NCBI GenBank assembly: GCA_963812255.1
Contig: CAWEUM010000005.1
Span: 558,001-622,000, forward strand
DNA from: DATJGR01 sp963812255
GTDB lineage: Bacteria; Pseudomonadota; Gammaproteobacteria; Pseudomonadales; Azotimanducaceae
Direction of reading: 5' to 3'
Length of the DNA stretch: 64,000 nucleotides
Of this stretch, positions 35,225 through 45,500 are shown piece by piece (position 1 is the stretch's first letter; every line of letters starts with the position of its first letter). The position numbers and the translations under genes are program-made. The notes under the pieces are model-generated. The model made no database searches. It saw only the letters and a program-made list of their open reading frames with translations, and had not been told where the DNA came from.

Positions 35225-36412
35225 GTGGCTAGAATATGTTTTTTGCTGCCGTCCCATTGGGGTGCTGCAAGAGGCGGCGCAGAGTATCAAGCACATGTCC
35301 TTGCGGAACACCTGCATCGGACAACCGACCATGAGGTGGTCTACCTCGCAAGGCGCATCCCAACGCAAACGGAGTCCGCCGGCTATCGACTTGTACGATT
35401 CGGCGGAGGTATTCATCAACGCTTCGGGTTCTTCTGGGACGCCGTCTCGCTCTATCGAAAGTTGACCGATCTGAAACCCGACCTGATCGTCCAGCGTGTG
35501 GCTTGTGCGTACACGGGCATCGCCGCTTGGTACGCAAAGAGACAGAACTCAACACTCGTCTGGCATATATCCAGCGACAGGGACGTCGCGAATCTCTTAC
35601 ATCTCGCCACTCGCGACATCCCCGGAATCATCGATACCTTGTTCTTCAAGTTTGGCGCGAAGAACGCATCAAGTGTGATCGCTCAGACACATACGCAAGG
35701 AGTGCTGTTCAAGAAGCTCTACGGGCGAAGCCCGACTGCGGTAGTACCCAATTTTCACAACGCTCCGCCGAACAAACCACGAAAGTCAGACCAATTCACC
35801 GTGTTATGGATCGCCAACCTTAAGCGTCTCAAGCGCCCGGAGATTTTCTTGGATCTCGCGCATGATCTTGAAGAGTACAACATCGCTTTCAAGGTGATCG
35901 GACGCCACAACGGGAGCACGTGGTGCGACGGAATCATCGAGCGGATCAGGCTTTCACGAAACGTCGAGTATCTCGGAGAGCTGGAAATCGAGGAGGTGAA
36001 TACGCGACTGGAGGAGGCCCATCTCTTGGTTGCGACAAGCGAATTTGAAGGCCTACCGAATACCTTTATCCAAGCCTGGATGCGAGAGGTTCCAACAGTG
36101 ACGTTAGAGATCGATCCAGACGGAGTGATCTCAAAATACAATCTCGGGTTCAAGGCCGAAGAGTATGACGCTCTCAGGCAAAAGATTTTGTGTTTCTACA
36201 AGGCTAGAGAGGAGCTAAGAGTGGTCGGCCGAAGTGCGAGCGAATTTGCGACAAACGCATACTCAATGAAGAATGCGGTGGCTTTGACGGAAATCATAGA
36301 GAGCCTTTTGGCGAAAAAAAACTCTCGAAACGCAGGACTAGTGCCCATATGGAAAAGACCGTCCTCTTTGTCGGTGGAACCGCTTACAGCGGATCCACCC
36401 TACTGGACATGA
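35225..36412 (+). CDS. Family 4 glycosyltransferase, 3' end doubtful
   Basis: A GT4 enzyme of about 370-395 residues: ARICFLLPSHWGAARGGAEY, SLYRKLTDLKPDLIVQRVA, TAVVPNFHNAP, FTVLWIANLKRLKRPEIFLD and the donor site TSEFEGLPNTFIQAWMREVP. GTG 35225 follows GGGAG. The written frame overlaps the next gene by 64 bases. However, an A8 run at 36314-36321 sits near the end; with one A fewer the protein would finish at a TAG at 36338, eleven bases before the sulfotransferase start. I suspect that is the true end. Confidence 0.83.
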   Translation: MARICFLLPSHWGAARGGAEYQAHVLAEHLHRTTDHEVVYLARRIPTQTESAGYRLVRFGGGIHQRFGFFWDAVSLYRKLTDLKPDLIVQRVACAYTGIAAWYAKRQNSTLVWHISSDRDVANLLHLATRDIPGIIDTLFFKFGAKNASSVIAQTHTQGVLFKKLYGRSPTAVVPNFHNAPPNKPRKSDQFTVLWIANLKRLKRPEIFLDLAHDLEEYNIAFKVIGRHNGSTWCDGIIERIRLSRNVEYLGELEIEEVNTRLEEAHLLVATSEFEGLPNTFIQAWMREVPTVTLEIDPDGVISKYNLGFKAEEYDALRQKILCFYKAREELRVVGRSASEFATNAYSMKNAVALTEIIESLLAKKNSRNAGLVPIWKRPSSLSVEPLTADPPYWT

Positions 36413-37083
36413 TTCTGGCAAACGATCCCAAAGGACTGTCGTGCGGCGAGGTTCACGCGGTCTACCATCCTTATCGGCTCAAACATCTGCGACTGGCCGA
36501 GCTAAGCGACACGGTTGACTGGCGCGCTGCAAAGCGTCTTGGCGCGGGCAACCTGTATCGTCACCTTTTCGAAGTCTTTCCAGAATGCGACTTCGTCGTC
36601 GACTCAAGCAAGTCCCCTCTCTGGATCTCCGATAGACTGATGGACCTTCGTACCACCGGCGTGCGTACCCAAGTCATCCTGATTTGGAAGTACCCAGACG
36701 AATTTGCGGCTTCCAGGCGAAAGCGCGGGCGCGAACGAAACTGGCAACGCGAATGGGTCAACTACCATCGGTACTTCTTTACGATGCTTTCCGATCAATC
36801 AACGTGGCGGAGTGTGCGATATCGGGACTTGGTGAGAAACTCGGAGACCCTGCGCCAACTATGTTCTTGGTCAGGGATCCCATACTTCAGGAACAAAGAG
36901 AAGTACTGGACAAAGGACCAACTCACGGTGTTTGGGAACGATACAACGAAGATTCACCTGCATGATCGCGACTCGAAGGAATTCGAGCGCCACATCAAAT
37001 CGATCACCAATGGGTCTCGCCAGATCGGCAAAACGACGCTGCTCGAATACACGATCGCAGCATTTCCTATTCGACCTATCTGA
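36349..37083 (+). CDS. Sulfotransferase family protein, C-terminus probably frameshifted
   Basis: A 244-residue P-loop sulfotransferase that uses PAPS. The 5'-phosphosulfate loop is FVGGTAYSGSTLLDMIL (residues 7-23), the family segment CDFVVDSSKSPLW follows, and the 3'-phosphate region is near IWKYPDEFAASRRKRGRE. Near 37050 the expected end, DRSISYSTYLTRRWV with a TAG at about 37100, lies in another frame, so one base seems to be missing and the written end (AAFPIRPI) is wrong. It would sulfate a sugar, suggesting an anionic polysaccharide. Confidence 0.8.
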   Translation: MEKTVLFVGGTAYSGSTLLDMILANDPKGLSCGEVHAVYHPYRLKHLRLAELSDTVDWRAAKRLGAGNLYRHLFEVFPECDFVVDSSKSPLWISDRLMDLRTTGVRTQVILIWKYPDEFAASRRKRGRERNWQREWVNYHRYFFTMLSDQSTWRSVRYRDLVRNSETLRQLCSWSGIPYFRNKEKYWTKDQLTVFGNDTTKIHLHDRDSKEFERHIKSITNGSRQIGKTTLLEYTIAAFPIRPI

Positions 37084-37090
37084 CAAGACG

Positions 37091-37288
37091 ATGGGTCTAG
37101 CCAGTAACCCGGAAATCGCCACTATTGAGAACGTACTAGAATACTTCGACGTATCAAACGACACATTTACTGTCGAGAACGGCAAGGAGATGCTCGTTGC
37201 ATTGCGCAAGAATGGCTTCTATCACGCATATCAGGTTGCCAAGCAAAAATTCGGGCTTGGCTGGATCGTGGACGTTGTGCGCGGCTGA
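37091..37288 (+). CDS. Small hypothetical protein
   Basis: A possible 65-residue protein (MGLASNPEIATIENVLEYFD and on) with a balanced, protein-like composition ending KFGLGWIVDVVRG. It starts within the likely true end of the sulfotransferase gene, so the two may be coupled. It could instead be part of a longer gene lost to another indel. I know no family. Confidence 0.4.
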   Translation: MGLASNPEIATIENVLEYFDVSNDTFTVENGKEMLVALRKNGFYHAYQVAKQKFGLGWIVDVVRG

Positions 37289-38513
37289 TCTGTTTAGCTG
37301 TTCGATGAAGCGTTTCGGCTAGGGGTGCTTTCGACCTCACCGTACCAGTGCCCCTTACCGCGGGGTCGTGATACCCCATATGTTGCAGGTATCGGGAGGT
37401 TGCGGTTGCAACACTAAATTGGTCCAGGTGTTTTGAAAGAGCTGGCTCCGAAACACGGATGGGGTTTTGCATTTGTCCGACGATTCCTTCTGCAAGCCGG
37501 CAGACATCACCAACGGGCACAAGGGTTCCGAACTCGCCGTCCGCTAGAATTTCCCTAGGCCCGAACTCGCAATCGGTGCTAACAATCAGCATCCGATTGA
37601 ACAATGCTTTAATCAATACTGTCGGCAATCCCTCCGAACTGGAGCTCAGTATGAACATGTGTGAGTCGAGCATGTAGTCGTCAACATTCGCAACATAGCC
37701 CGGTAGTGAAACGCTGCTCTCCAGGCTAGTTTCTGGCACCAGCTGCTTAAGTCTCGGCGTAACTCACCCTCTCCGAGAATCGTTAGATGGCATGCCCGTT
37801 CGGCACGAACGATTGCAAGGGATCGCAACAAAGTGCCGAAATCTTTCTCTCGCACCAAACGCCCAACCGCCAACAACCGATACTCTTTGGAACGCCTATC
37901 TGTTGGAGGCGCCTTTCGCGACCTCTCGCTGAGAGGGTTGTATATCGTAACGACCCGCGATCGTTCGAGTCTCAAGCTCTGTTCCATTCGATACCGAAGG
38001 CCGTCGGACACACAAAAGACCCTCTCGGCGTTGCGATACAGAAGTCTCGCCAGTCCGAATTTCAATAGGTCAATTGGTCTTTGACCGAGACGCCGTCCAA
38101 ATCGATGCCAAAACAAGATTCCCATCTACACGGATGAACAGCTTGTGACGATGCGTTGCGAACCGGCCCAACATCAGCGCGGCCAAAGAACCGTTTCTCC
38201 AAACTTGTGACCACACGTGATGGTTTGACCCTTTCTTAGATAACCCAAGTAGTTTGTGCACCAATCGAAGCCGCGCCACCGCGATGAGGTGTTGCTTAGA
38301 GCCAAGTACCGTACGCCAGGCGGTACGGCTGCCTTCAGTGCCCCTTCATACCTAATAACCAAGATATCAACCGCCACACCACGACCATGCATTCCGCGCA
38401 TTAGGTCTATCAGTACCTTCTCCGCACCCCCACCTTGTAGCGAAGAGATAAAGAAACATAGTCACACGGCGCCCGTCAGCCGGCAGGTCGGAAATCTGTG
38501 TAGGAGTATTCAT
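37167..38513 (-). pseudogene. Family 4 glycosyltransferase broken by several frameshifts
   Basis: The pieces reassemble in order into a GT4. The start at ATG 38513 leads to GGGAEKVLIDLMRGMHGRGV and VPPGVRYLALSNTSSRW. Then come ALMLGRFATHRHKLFIRVDG, ARLLYRNAERVFCVSDGLRY, LLAVGRLVREKDFGTLLRSL and LTILGEGELRRDL, and finally PETSLESSVSLPGYVANVDD and SSSSEGLPTVLIKALF. At least four single-base shifts (near 38425, 38190, 38110 and 37750) separate them. The start overlaps the stop of the upstream GT4 (ATGA). The 3' end is uncertain. Confidence 0.75.
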
Positions 38514-39699
38514 TCTGTATCTGGGCGTGCGACTCGACGGTTAAAGAGAAGCTTGGAATAGAGATTCCTCGTTTCATCAACCATTCGATGGAGCGTGTAT
38601 TTTCGACGCACATGCTCGCGCAACAGTCGTCCTCGCAGCTCCGCGCCCGCGCGGTCCTCTAGTAGAAGACTAAGCTTCTTCGCGAGGTCATCGGCGCAAT
38701 TCAGCTTGAACTGAAGCCCCGGGTGGTCGCTGAGCTCGTCGCAAAACGGGGCATCAGATATTACAGCCACGTTCTCAGGTATGTCGCTGACAATGACTGG
38801 CAATCCGTGGGCCATCGCCGCCAGCAGAGAATTCGACATTCCTTCGACGGACGAAGGAAGTACGAAGCCGAGCGCGTTGTCGTACAGCACGTTCAACTGG
38901 CGACTGTCGAGGTTCCCGACGAACAGAACGCGGTCACTCGCGAGCAAACGTAAAGCCCTAACGTATTCACTCGAGAATCCTTGGTGGCCAGCAATCACCA
39001 ATTTCACGTCCGTCGCGACGGTATCAATAGCTTTCTGGTATGCCTCGACCAACGTGTGGCATCCCTTCTCGGGCTCCAAGCGTGCGGCAAACAGGAGGAA
39101 TCCCTTTCTTTCGAGTCCATATCCGAGTGTCTGTTTCTCGGCCTCGCTTTGTGACGTTGGTAGCTCAACGCCATTAGGGATGTATATCGTGTCCGCCCGA
39201 TACCTTGCCAGATAGTAATCTCGCATCGGCCTACCGTTGACTGTCGTCGCATTGGGTACCTTGAGGGCTACGTATTCACAGAAGCGAAGGAACGCTTGGG
39301 CGAGCGGGTTCCACTTCTTCGCTTTGAATCAATCGCACGGATGGCACAGATCGTCACCTTCCCGAACAGTCGTGGAAGAATAGAGAAAAGCGAAGGCCCG
39401 ACGTTGTTGAACTGCACCACGTCAGCCTCTGAAAAGAGACAGGCATGCAGTGCGGAGAGAAAGGATCGAACGAGATTGTCTAGATGTTTGCCGCCAATCG
39501 AAGGTAACTCGACGCGTTGGACGTTCTTGGGAACTGAAGCATCGGCGGCTTCGCGCGCAACCGAATCCTCAAATTTCTTGCAGTAGACGACCACTTCGTC
39601 GCCACGTTCCGCGAGGTAGTATGCAACGTGTTGGACGTACGTCTCCGTACCACCGTACGAGGCAGGAACGCCCCGTGTCCCAATCAACGCAACTTTCAC
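38510..39699 (-). pseudogene. GT4 glycosyltransferase with DUF1972-type N-terminus, one frameshift
   Basis: Two frames give one protein of about 396 residues. The first part, from ATG 39699, reads KVALIGTRGVPASYGGTETY, the signature of the DUF1972/rhamnosyltransferase-like GT4 group, up to ICAIRAIDSKR. After one missing base near 39320 it continues WNPLAQAFLRFCEYVALKVP and then YIPNGVELPTSQSEAEKQTL, FLLFAARLEPEKGCHTLVEA and SVEGMSNSLLAAMAHGLPVI. Everything needed for activity is present if the indel is an error. It is the first gene of a short leftward pair. Confidence 0.82.
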
Positions 39700-39830
39700 A
39701 AGCTAGCTCCTAGCGAGAATTCTTGACATGTGCACTATGAATCGCCGCATCGATATCGTTCCGTGGCAGTACGCCAAAGCAAACCATTGTCCCACCATCG
39801 TTTTTATGCATCAGTGTTCAACCAGGCGCG

Positions 39831-41657
39831 TCAAGGTATTCTTGACCATGGAAATAGTACCGTTGGTGGTCGCGTCTCGCTCATCACCAAACCAAGTTTG
39901 GCCCCTGCACCAGGGGCCAATCGCACCGTGAAAGCTCGAGCAATTGGACGCGGCATCGAATGACCGTCCATTTCGACTGAAATGAAATTGTGCTCAGCGT
40001 AGCCACCGGCCTGTACAGTCACGCTCCGGAACTCGGTAGGATTCAGGTTGACCAGCGTCACCGCGGCGTAGTTGCTTTTGAGTTCTGAAACCAACGCCGC
40101 CACGTCCTCGGGTATTCCAGGACGTCTTGTCATCGGGTCAAAATATCTCAGCCGCGCGTTGAGTGGGCCTCCTGCTCGACCAGGTGGTAGCCCACCCCAC
40201 ATCAGTTGGATCAGCGCAGTGGGATCGATCGGGTTGTATTCCATCGCGTTATCGACAAGCCGCGTATCCGCCGTCGGAGACGGTCTTGGCGCATTGCAGC
40301 AAGTCGCCGCGAGATTGACCCTAGCTCGCGACGTAGTGCCGTTTCGGGGTAGCGCTCGTTCATGCCATCGAGGAAATTCAACCGACGGGTCACTTCCGAC
40401 CCGCGCTCGGTCATCTGGACGCATGGACCAATACCAGATCTGAAGCGCCCCTACGTTCCACGGCCGCGGCTGCCACCCATACCAGCCATCGGCTCCGTAC
40501 ATTGTTCGGTACTCTAGGTGGCGTCCAATAGAGTGAGCATGTGAATTGACGACGTTGATCATCGTGCGCCAAGCGTCCACGTAGCGCTGATCACCTGTCA
40601 CAAGCAATGCACTGTTAAATCCAACGAGTGCGCGAGCGATTCTGTTTCGGTTCTCGCGACGTCCGGTAACCAGGTTCAGCGGGTAAATCCCCACCCATAC
40701 ACACCATCCCACCACCCTACTTTTGGCGACCCCCGATCGTCCCATCTAAGGACACATAGCTGGGAATTACGCCTCCGTTCTGCTTCATGCGTTCGAGCCA
40801 TGCGTTCATGTAGTCGACGATCCATTTCTTGTACTTCAGCTCGTTGGCAAGTAGGTATGCGTCCAGCGGTAGTGTTGTGGCGATGAGGTTGAGGAAATGA
40901 TCGCCAACAACATCGGTATACTCTTCGTAGTGCTGCAGAAACTGCGCGTACGTATGCTCCCCATGCCGCGCGACGAACCTTGATGCGTCAAACGGATCGC
41001 CTGCCCAATCCAGTGCAGTAGCATTTCGCAGCATCGGCCCTTTGCTGCCCGTCATTAGCGATCGGATCAGTTTGTGCGCGGTATCGTAGTTCCGCGATTC
41101 GCGATCGTCGCCCATATAGAATCCGGCAAATCGTCGTGATCTGGCTTGATAAATTGGCAGCGCAGGAACGGACAGACCCATAGCATTGAAGGTCCGCAAT
41201 CCCTCGCCAAGGTGCATCCAGTCCGACTGCACACAAAAGTCGCGGTAATACATTCCAGAACGCGCGATCGGGACCTGGGTCGTCCTCGCCTCGGTGAACT
41301 GCCGGATCATGCCCTCCACGTCCGAAGATAGATCTGAAGAATCTCTTCGCTGCCACCAAGCGCATACAACTCGGGCCAGCCTGCAAAGTTCTCAAAAGCA
41401 TCATCAGGACCGTCGTTCGCCCCCCAACGAACAAAAGCCTGGAAATAGCCGCGGCCGTCATAGTATTTTTCCGCGAACTCGCGCGCGGCGGGCAGGCTGA
41501 CCGAAATTATTTTACGCTCAAGGTGTGCCCAGTTCGGTGCAACCATCGGCGTCGTGATCTGAAGTGTTAACTCATGAACCTGGGAAGTTGAGGCTAGTGA
41601 GTCACAGCTCGCTATCAACAATACCAATGCCCAGGAGCAAAGCGCTGGGGTAGACAT
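39831..41657 (-). pseudogene. Secreted lipoprotein, possible glycan-processing alpha/alpha-toroid, frameshifted
   Basis: A protein of about 600 residues in at least four frames. It starts at ATG 41657 after a GAGG site with a lipobox LLIASC-D; Asp at +2 would favour inner-membrane retention. Then come TTPMVAPNWAHLERKIISVS, FVRWGANDGPDDAFENFAGW, GMYYRDFCVQSDWMHLGEGL, GFYMGDDRESRNYDTAHKLI, YGADGWYGWQPRPWNVGALQ and a beta-rich C-terminal end. The helical repeats and tryptophan-rich clefts resemble toroid domains of heparinase-like lyases and unsaturated glycoside hydrolases, but I cannot name a family. It follows the NRPS gene in the same operon. Confidence 0.6.
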
Positions 41658-41701
41658 CTTGCAACCTCTGAACCGACGTCGGGTGCCCAGTCTCTGACAT
41701 T

Positions 41702-42590
41702 CTAAGAACCGTCGCCTACCTCAAGTTTGGAAATCACCTCAGCCGTCTTCGGGTGCCCCACCACCTCGTTGTGCTCCGCATTGATGAAATGGGCAGAGAA
41801 TCTACCGTTGCACAATTCATCAAAACCAAAATACGGATCGGCCCACCAGCCCGGCAAACCCATCTGCTGACCCAGGACGGTCCTCGTGCGAAAGAACAGA
41901 ATATCGCCGTCGTAGCCTTTCGAACGAAACCGAAGCGCGGCCCGCACCATGGTCCGAGCACAATAGCTCTCTCGTAGTTCCCGCGGCATCGGCAACCCAA
42001 ATAGCAGACAGACGCGAACATGATGTCCATCGAGCCATCTTTCAGTCCGAAAGCGATTGAACTTGCTCTTGAACAGCAACCGATGAATTCTGCCGGCCAT
42101 CCGCACCACACGCTGATACGTCACAGAGCGGTGCACACGAACCACTGACGCGGGCTTGATATCGACGGCCGGACACTGAGACACGCGTGCTTCGAGGTCC
42201 TTGCGCACGCATTTCCAGCTCGTTTAGCGCGGCTGCATCCGTTTCGCGCGGCATATCGCCCGATGCGTGGATGCATTCAGATTCGGCGCATCCGTGATGA
42301 TCAGCGGATCGATGACGGTTCGGCCCATGCCGCGCAGCACTTGCGCCAGTTCGATTGCAATCATCCCACCGATGCAGTGGCCCGCCCAATCGAATGTCGC
42401 CCATGGGGTAGGAAGCGCGTCAGTTCGCTCGCGTACAGCACCGCCATATCTTCGATGGTGCGTTGCCCTCGATCGTTGCTCCAGCCGTCCCACTCGAACG
42501 CGTACACCGGCTGCTGTTCACCGAGATTCTTTGCGAGGTCGCGAAACAACACCACGTTGCCGCCGCCGCCGTGCGCCATGAACAAGCGGC
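41702..42590 (-). pseudogene. Thioesterase domain of the NRPS, split by frameshifts
   Basis: Directly after the carrier domain the sequence continues as a type I thioesterase in other frames: LFMAHGGGGNVVLFRDLAKN, YAFEWDGWSNDRGQRTIEDM, FDWAGHCIGGMIAIELAQVL, DPLIITDAPNLN, and the end FSAHFINAEHNEVVGHPKTA with the likely catalytic histidine. The nucleophile motif GxSxG is GHCIGG, with cysteine (codon at 42374-42376) in place of serine. At least three single-base shifts lie between about 42590 and 42200. Read through, it would be the C-terminal part of the 42518-45820 protein and release its product. Confidence 0.78.
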
Positions 42591-45500
42591 GTGGTCGTTG
42601 CGTCGCCGCGCTGAATGATGCGCAGCGAGCGGTAGCCGGAGAGTTCGTGCTGTCCTCCACCATCGATGACGCTCGCCAACGATTCGATGCTGGGATTTTC
42701 CACCAATAGCGACAGCGGCAGATCGAGGCCGAAGTGGCGTTCGATCGCCAGGAACAGTTGCACGGCAGAGAGCGAATCACCGCCGAGATCGAAGAAGCTC
42801 TCGCGAATGCCGACGTCGTTCACCTCGAGCAGTTGTTCCCAGATCTTCGCCAACGTGCTCTGCGTAGGCGTTTCAGGCGCCACCCGAACGCCCGAGTGCA
42901 TGTCGTCCAGCGCGAGCGGCGCCGGCAACGCGCGAAGGTCCACTTTGCCGCTCGGCGTGAAAGGAAATGTTTCGAGCACCACCAATGCCGAGGGCACCAT
43001 GAACTGTGGCAACGTCGCCCGCGCATATTCCATCAGATCGGCATTCGAGAACGCGGACGCATCGGCCACCAGCGCGTACGCCACCAAGCGCTTACCGTGG
43101 GAGTGGTCATCTACAGCGGTCACGAGGCACTGCTTTACGCCGGGAAAACGAGACAGCACCGAACTCACTTCACCTGGCTCGATGCGATACCCGCGCACCT
43201 TCACCTGATTGTCGGCACGCCCCAGATACTCGATGGCACCGTCGGCGTCGTAACGGGCGGTATCGCCCGTCTTGTAGACGAACGCGCCCTGCTCGAATGG
43301 ATGCGGCAGAAAACGTTCCTGCGTCAGATCATCGCGGCCGATATAGCCATGCGCTAAGTTCGCACCCGCTAGATAGAGTTCGCCCGGAGCGCCTTCCGGC
43401 AACAACGCGCGATGCTTGTCGAACACAAAGGCTTGATTGTTCCGAATCGGTGTGCCGATCGGCGGCAGATCAGGCCATCGCGCCGGATCACCATGAAGCA
43501 GCTGCGCCGTGATCACGTGCGTTTCGGACGGTCCATATTGATTGTCCAGCGATGCACCAGCCAACGAGGTAAAGAATGCTCGCAGCGGATCGTCCACGCG
43601 CAGTTGTTCGCCGGCGGTGATCACTTCGCGAAGCGCACTCGGCGACCGATTGGTCGCCTGGGCGACTTCCACCATCTGTCGCAACGCCACATACGGCAGA
43701 AACAGACGTTCGATGCGCTGCAGTTGGAGTGCGTCGAGCAACCGGCGTGGATCGCGGCGTTCATCGTCGGCGATCAAATGCAGATGCCCGCCCGATGCCC
43801 AGGTACTGAAGAGTTCCTGGAACGAAACATCGAAGCTCAGGCTGGAATACTGAAGCACCCTCGCGCCGGGTCGGAATGTCTCGCGCGCGAGTTGCCAATC
43901 GATCAGGTTGGCGAGCGCGCGGTGCGGCATCGCTACGCCTTTGGGACGCCCTGTCGAACCGGACGTAAAGATCACGTACGCAAGCGCGTCCACATCGTGT
44001 GTGTATGGCGGCACCCGATCAGTCAGGTCGCCGAGTTCGTCGACCAATTCGTCGTAACCGATCACCTGACAGTGCGACGGTGCTGAGCCGCGCGCCATCG
44101 CCAGTGTGCTCGAACCGGCAATGACGAGCGGCGCCCGTGAATCCTCGGCCATCATCGCTAGCCGATCTGCCGGATATGACGGATCCATCGGCACATACGC
44201 GCCACCGGCTTTGAGCACCGCCAGCACCGTTGCCACCATTTCGATCGATCTGTCGAAGCACACACCCACGCAGACGTCTCGCGCTACACCTCGTGCACAC
44301 AATGCCGCCGCCATTGCATCGGTGTGTCGATCCAACTCCTGATAGCTGAGCGTCGTGTCTTCGAACGACACCGCGGGCGCTCTGGGCGTTGCCTGCGCCG
44401 CGGCTCTGAACAGCTCCAAAACGGTGTTAGTGGGCGTCTTGATATCGAATGAATTCAATATGTTACACTGTCTTTCTATCTCGCCAGTGTCGAGGATCGA
44501 AATCGCATCGATGTCGGCTTCCGCATCGCCACTCGCCGCAAAGAGCAGATTGACGAAGTGCTTCGCGAACCGCCGCATGGCGTCCGCATCGAACAACGCC
44601 GCGTCGAACAGCACCCGTACCGCGCCAGAATCCCCTCGTTGGGTGACTTCGAGCACCTGATCGAACGGTGTGCGCAAACGATCGAAGTCGTGCGTTTCCG
44701 ACACGGACCACAATGCCGTGCGGTGCTGCATCAACGGCGCGTCGACATGACGGAACAGCGCCTGAAAGACCGGATGACGCGATGGATCGCGAGATTTTTG
44801 CAGTAGCTTTGCGGTTCGATCGAATGCAAACGCCTCGAACGCTGCATCGCGGGCCAGATCGCTGGTGACCTCGTGCACGAATGATGCGAACGATCGAGAC
44901 GTGTCGAAATCCGCTCGGAACGGCAGCAGGTTTTCCGACGGACCGACAACTTCCGGTGTCGCCCCGTTCACCAAGCGTCCCACCGTCAACGTATCCTGTT
45001 GCGACCAGCGGCGCAGCGTGACGAGATACGCGGCGAGGCAGACCGTTTCGAACGATGTGTGCAGGCGTTGGGCCAGATCCTGGGTTGCCGTGACGACGGC
45101 ACGGTCCAACTGCAGCGATATTTGTTGCGCGAGATATCCTTTGCGTTGCGGTCTGGCGGCACGCCGCGGCAATTCGAGCGGTGCCGGATCGATACCGATT
45201 CGTGCAGCCCAGTATGCCTTGGCGGCGTCTTCGTCGATCGAAGCGTCACACGTCGTGTCGGAATCGAAGGCTGCGACCAGTGCCTCCTTTGCGCCCGTGT
45301 GGGACTCCAACGCTTCGACAAACACTCGCGCAACGCAGCGCAACGTCCGCGCATCCGCCACGCAAGGATGCGCATTGATACACAGCAATCGCGCTTCGGG
45401 TGCGCGGATCAGCGCCACGGCGATCGACTGACCGGTTCGAAGGTCGAGCGGCTTTGCCAACCATGCATCCACCGTTACCCGCAGCGCCTCGCCGTCGGCA

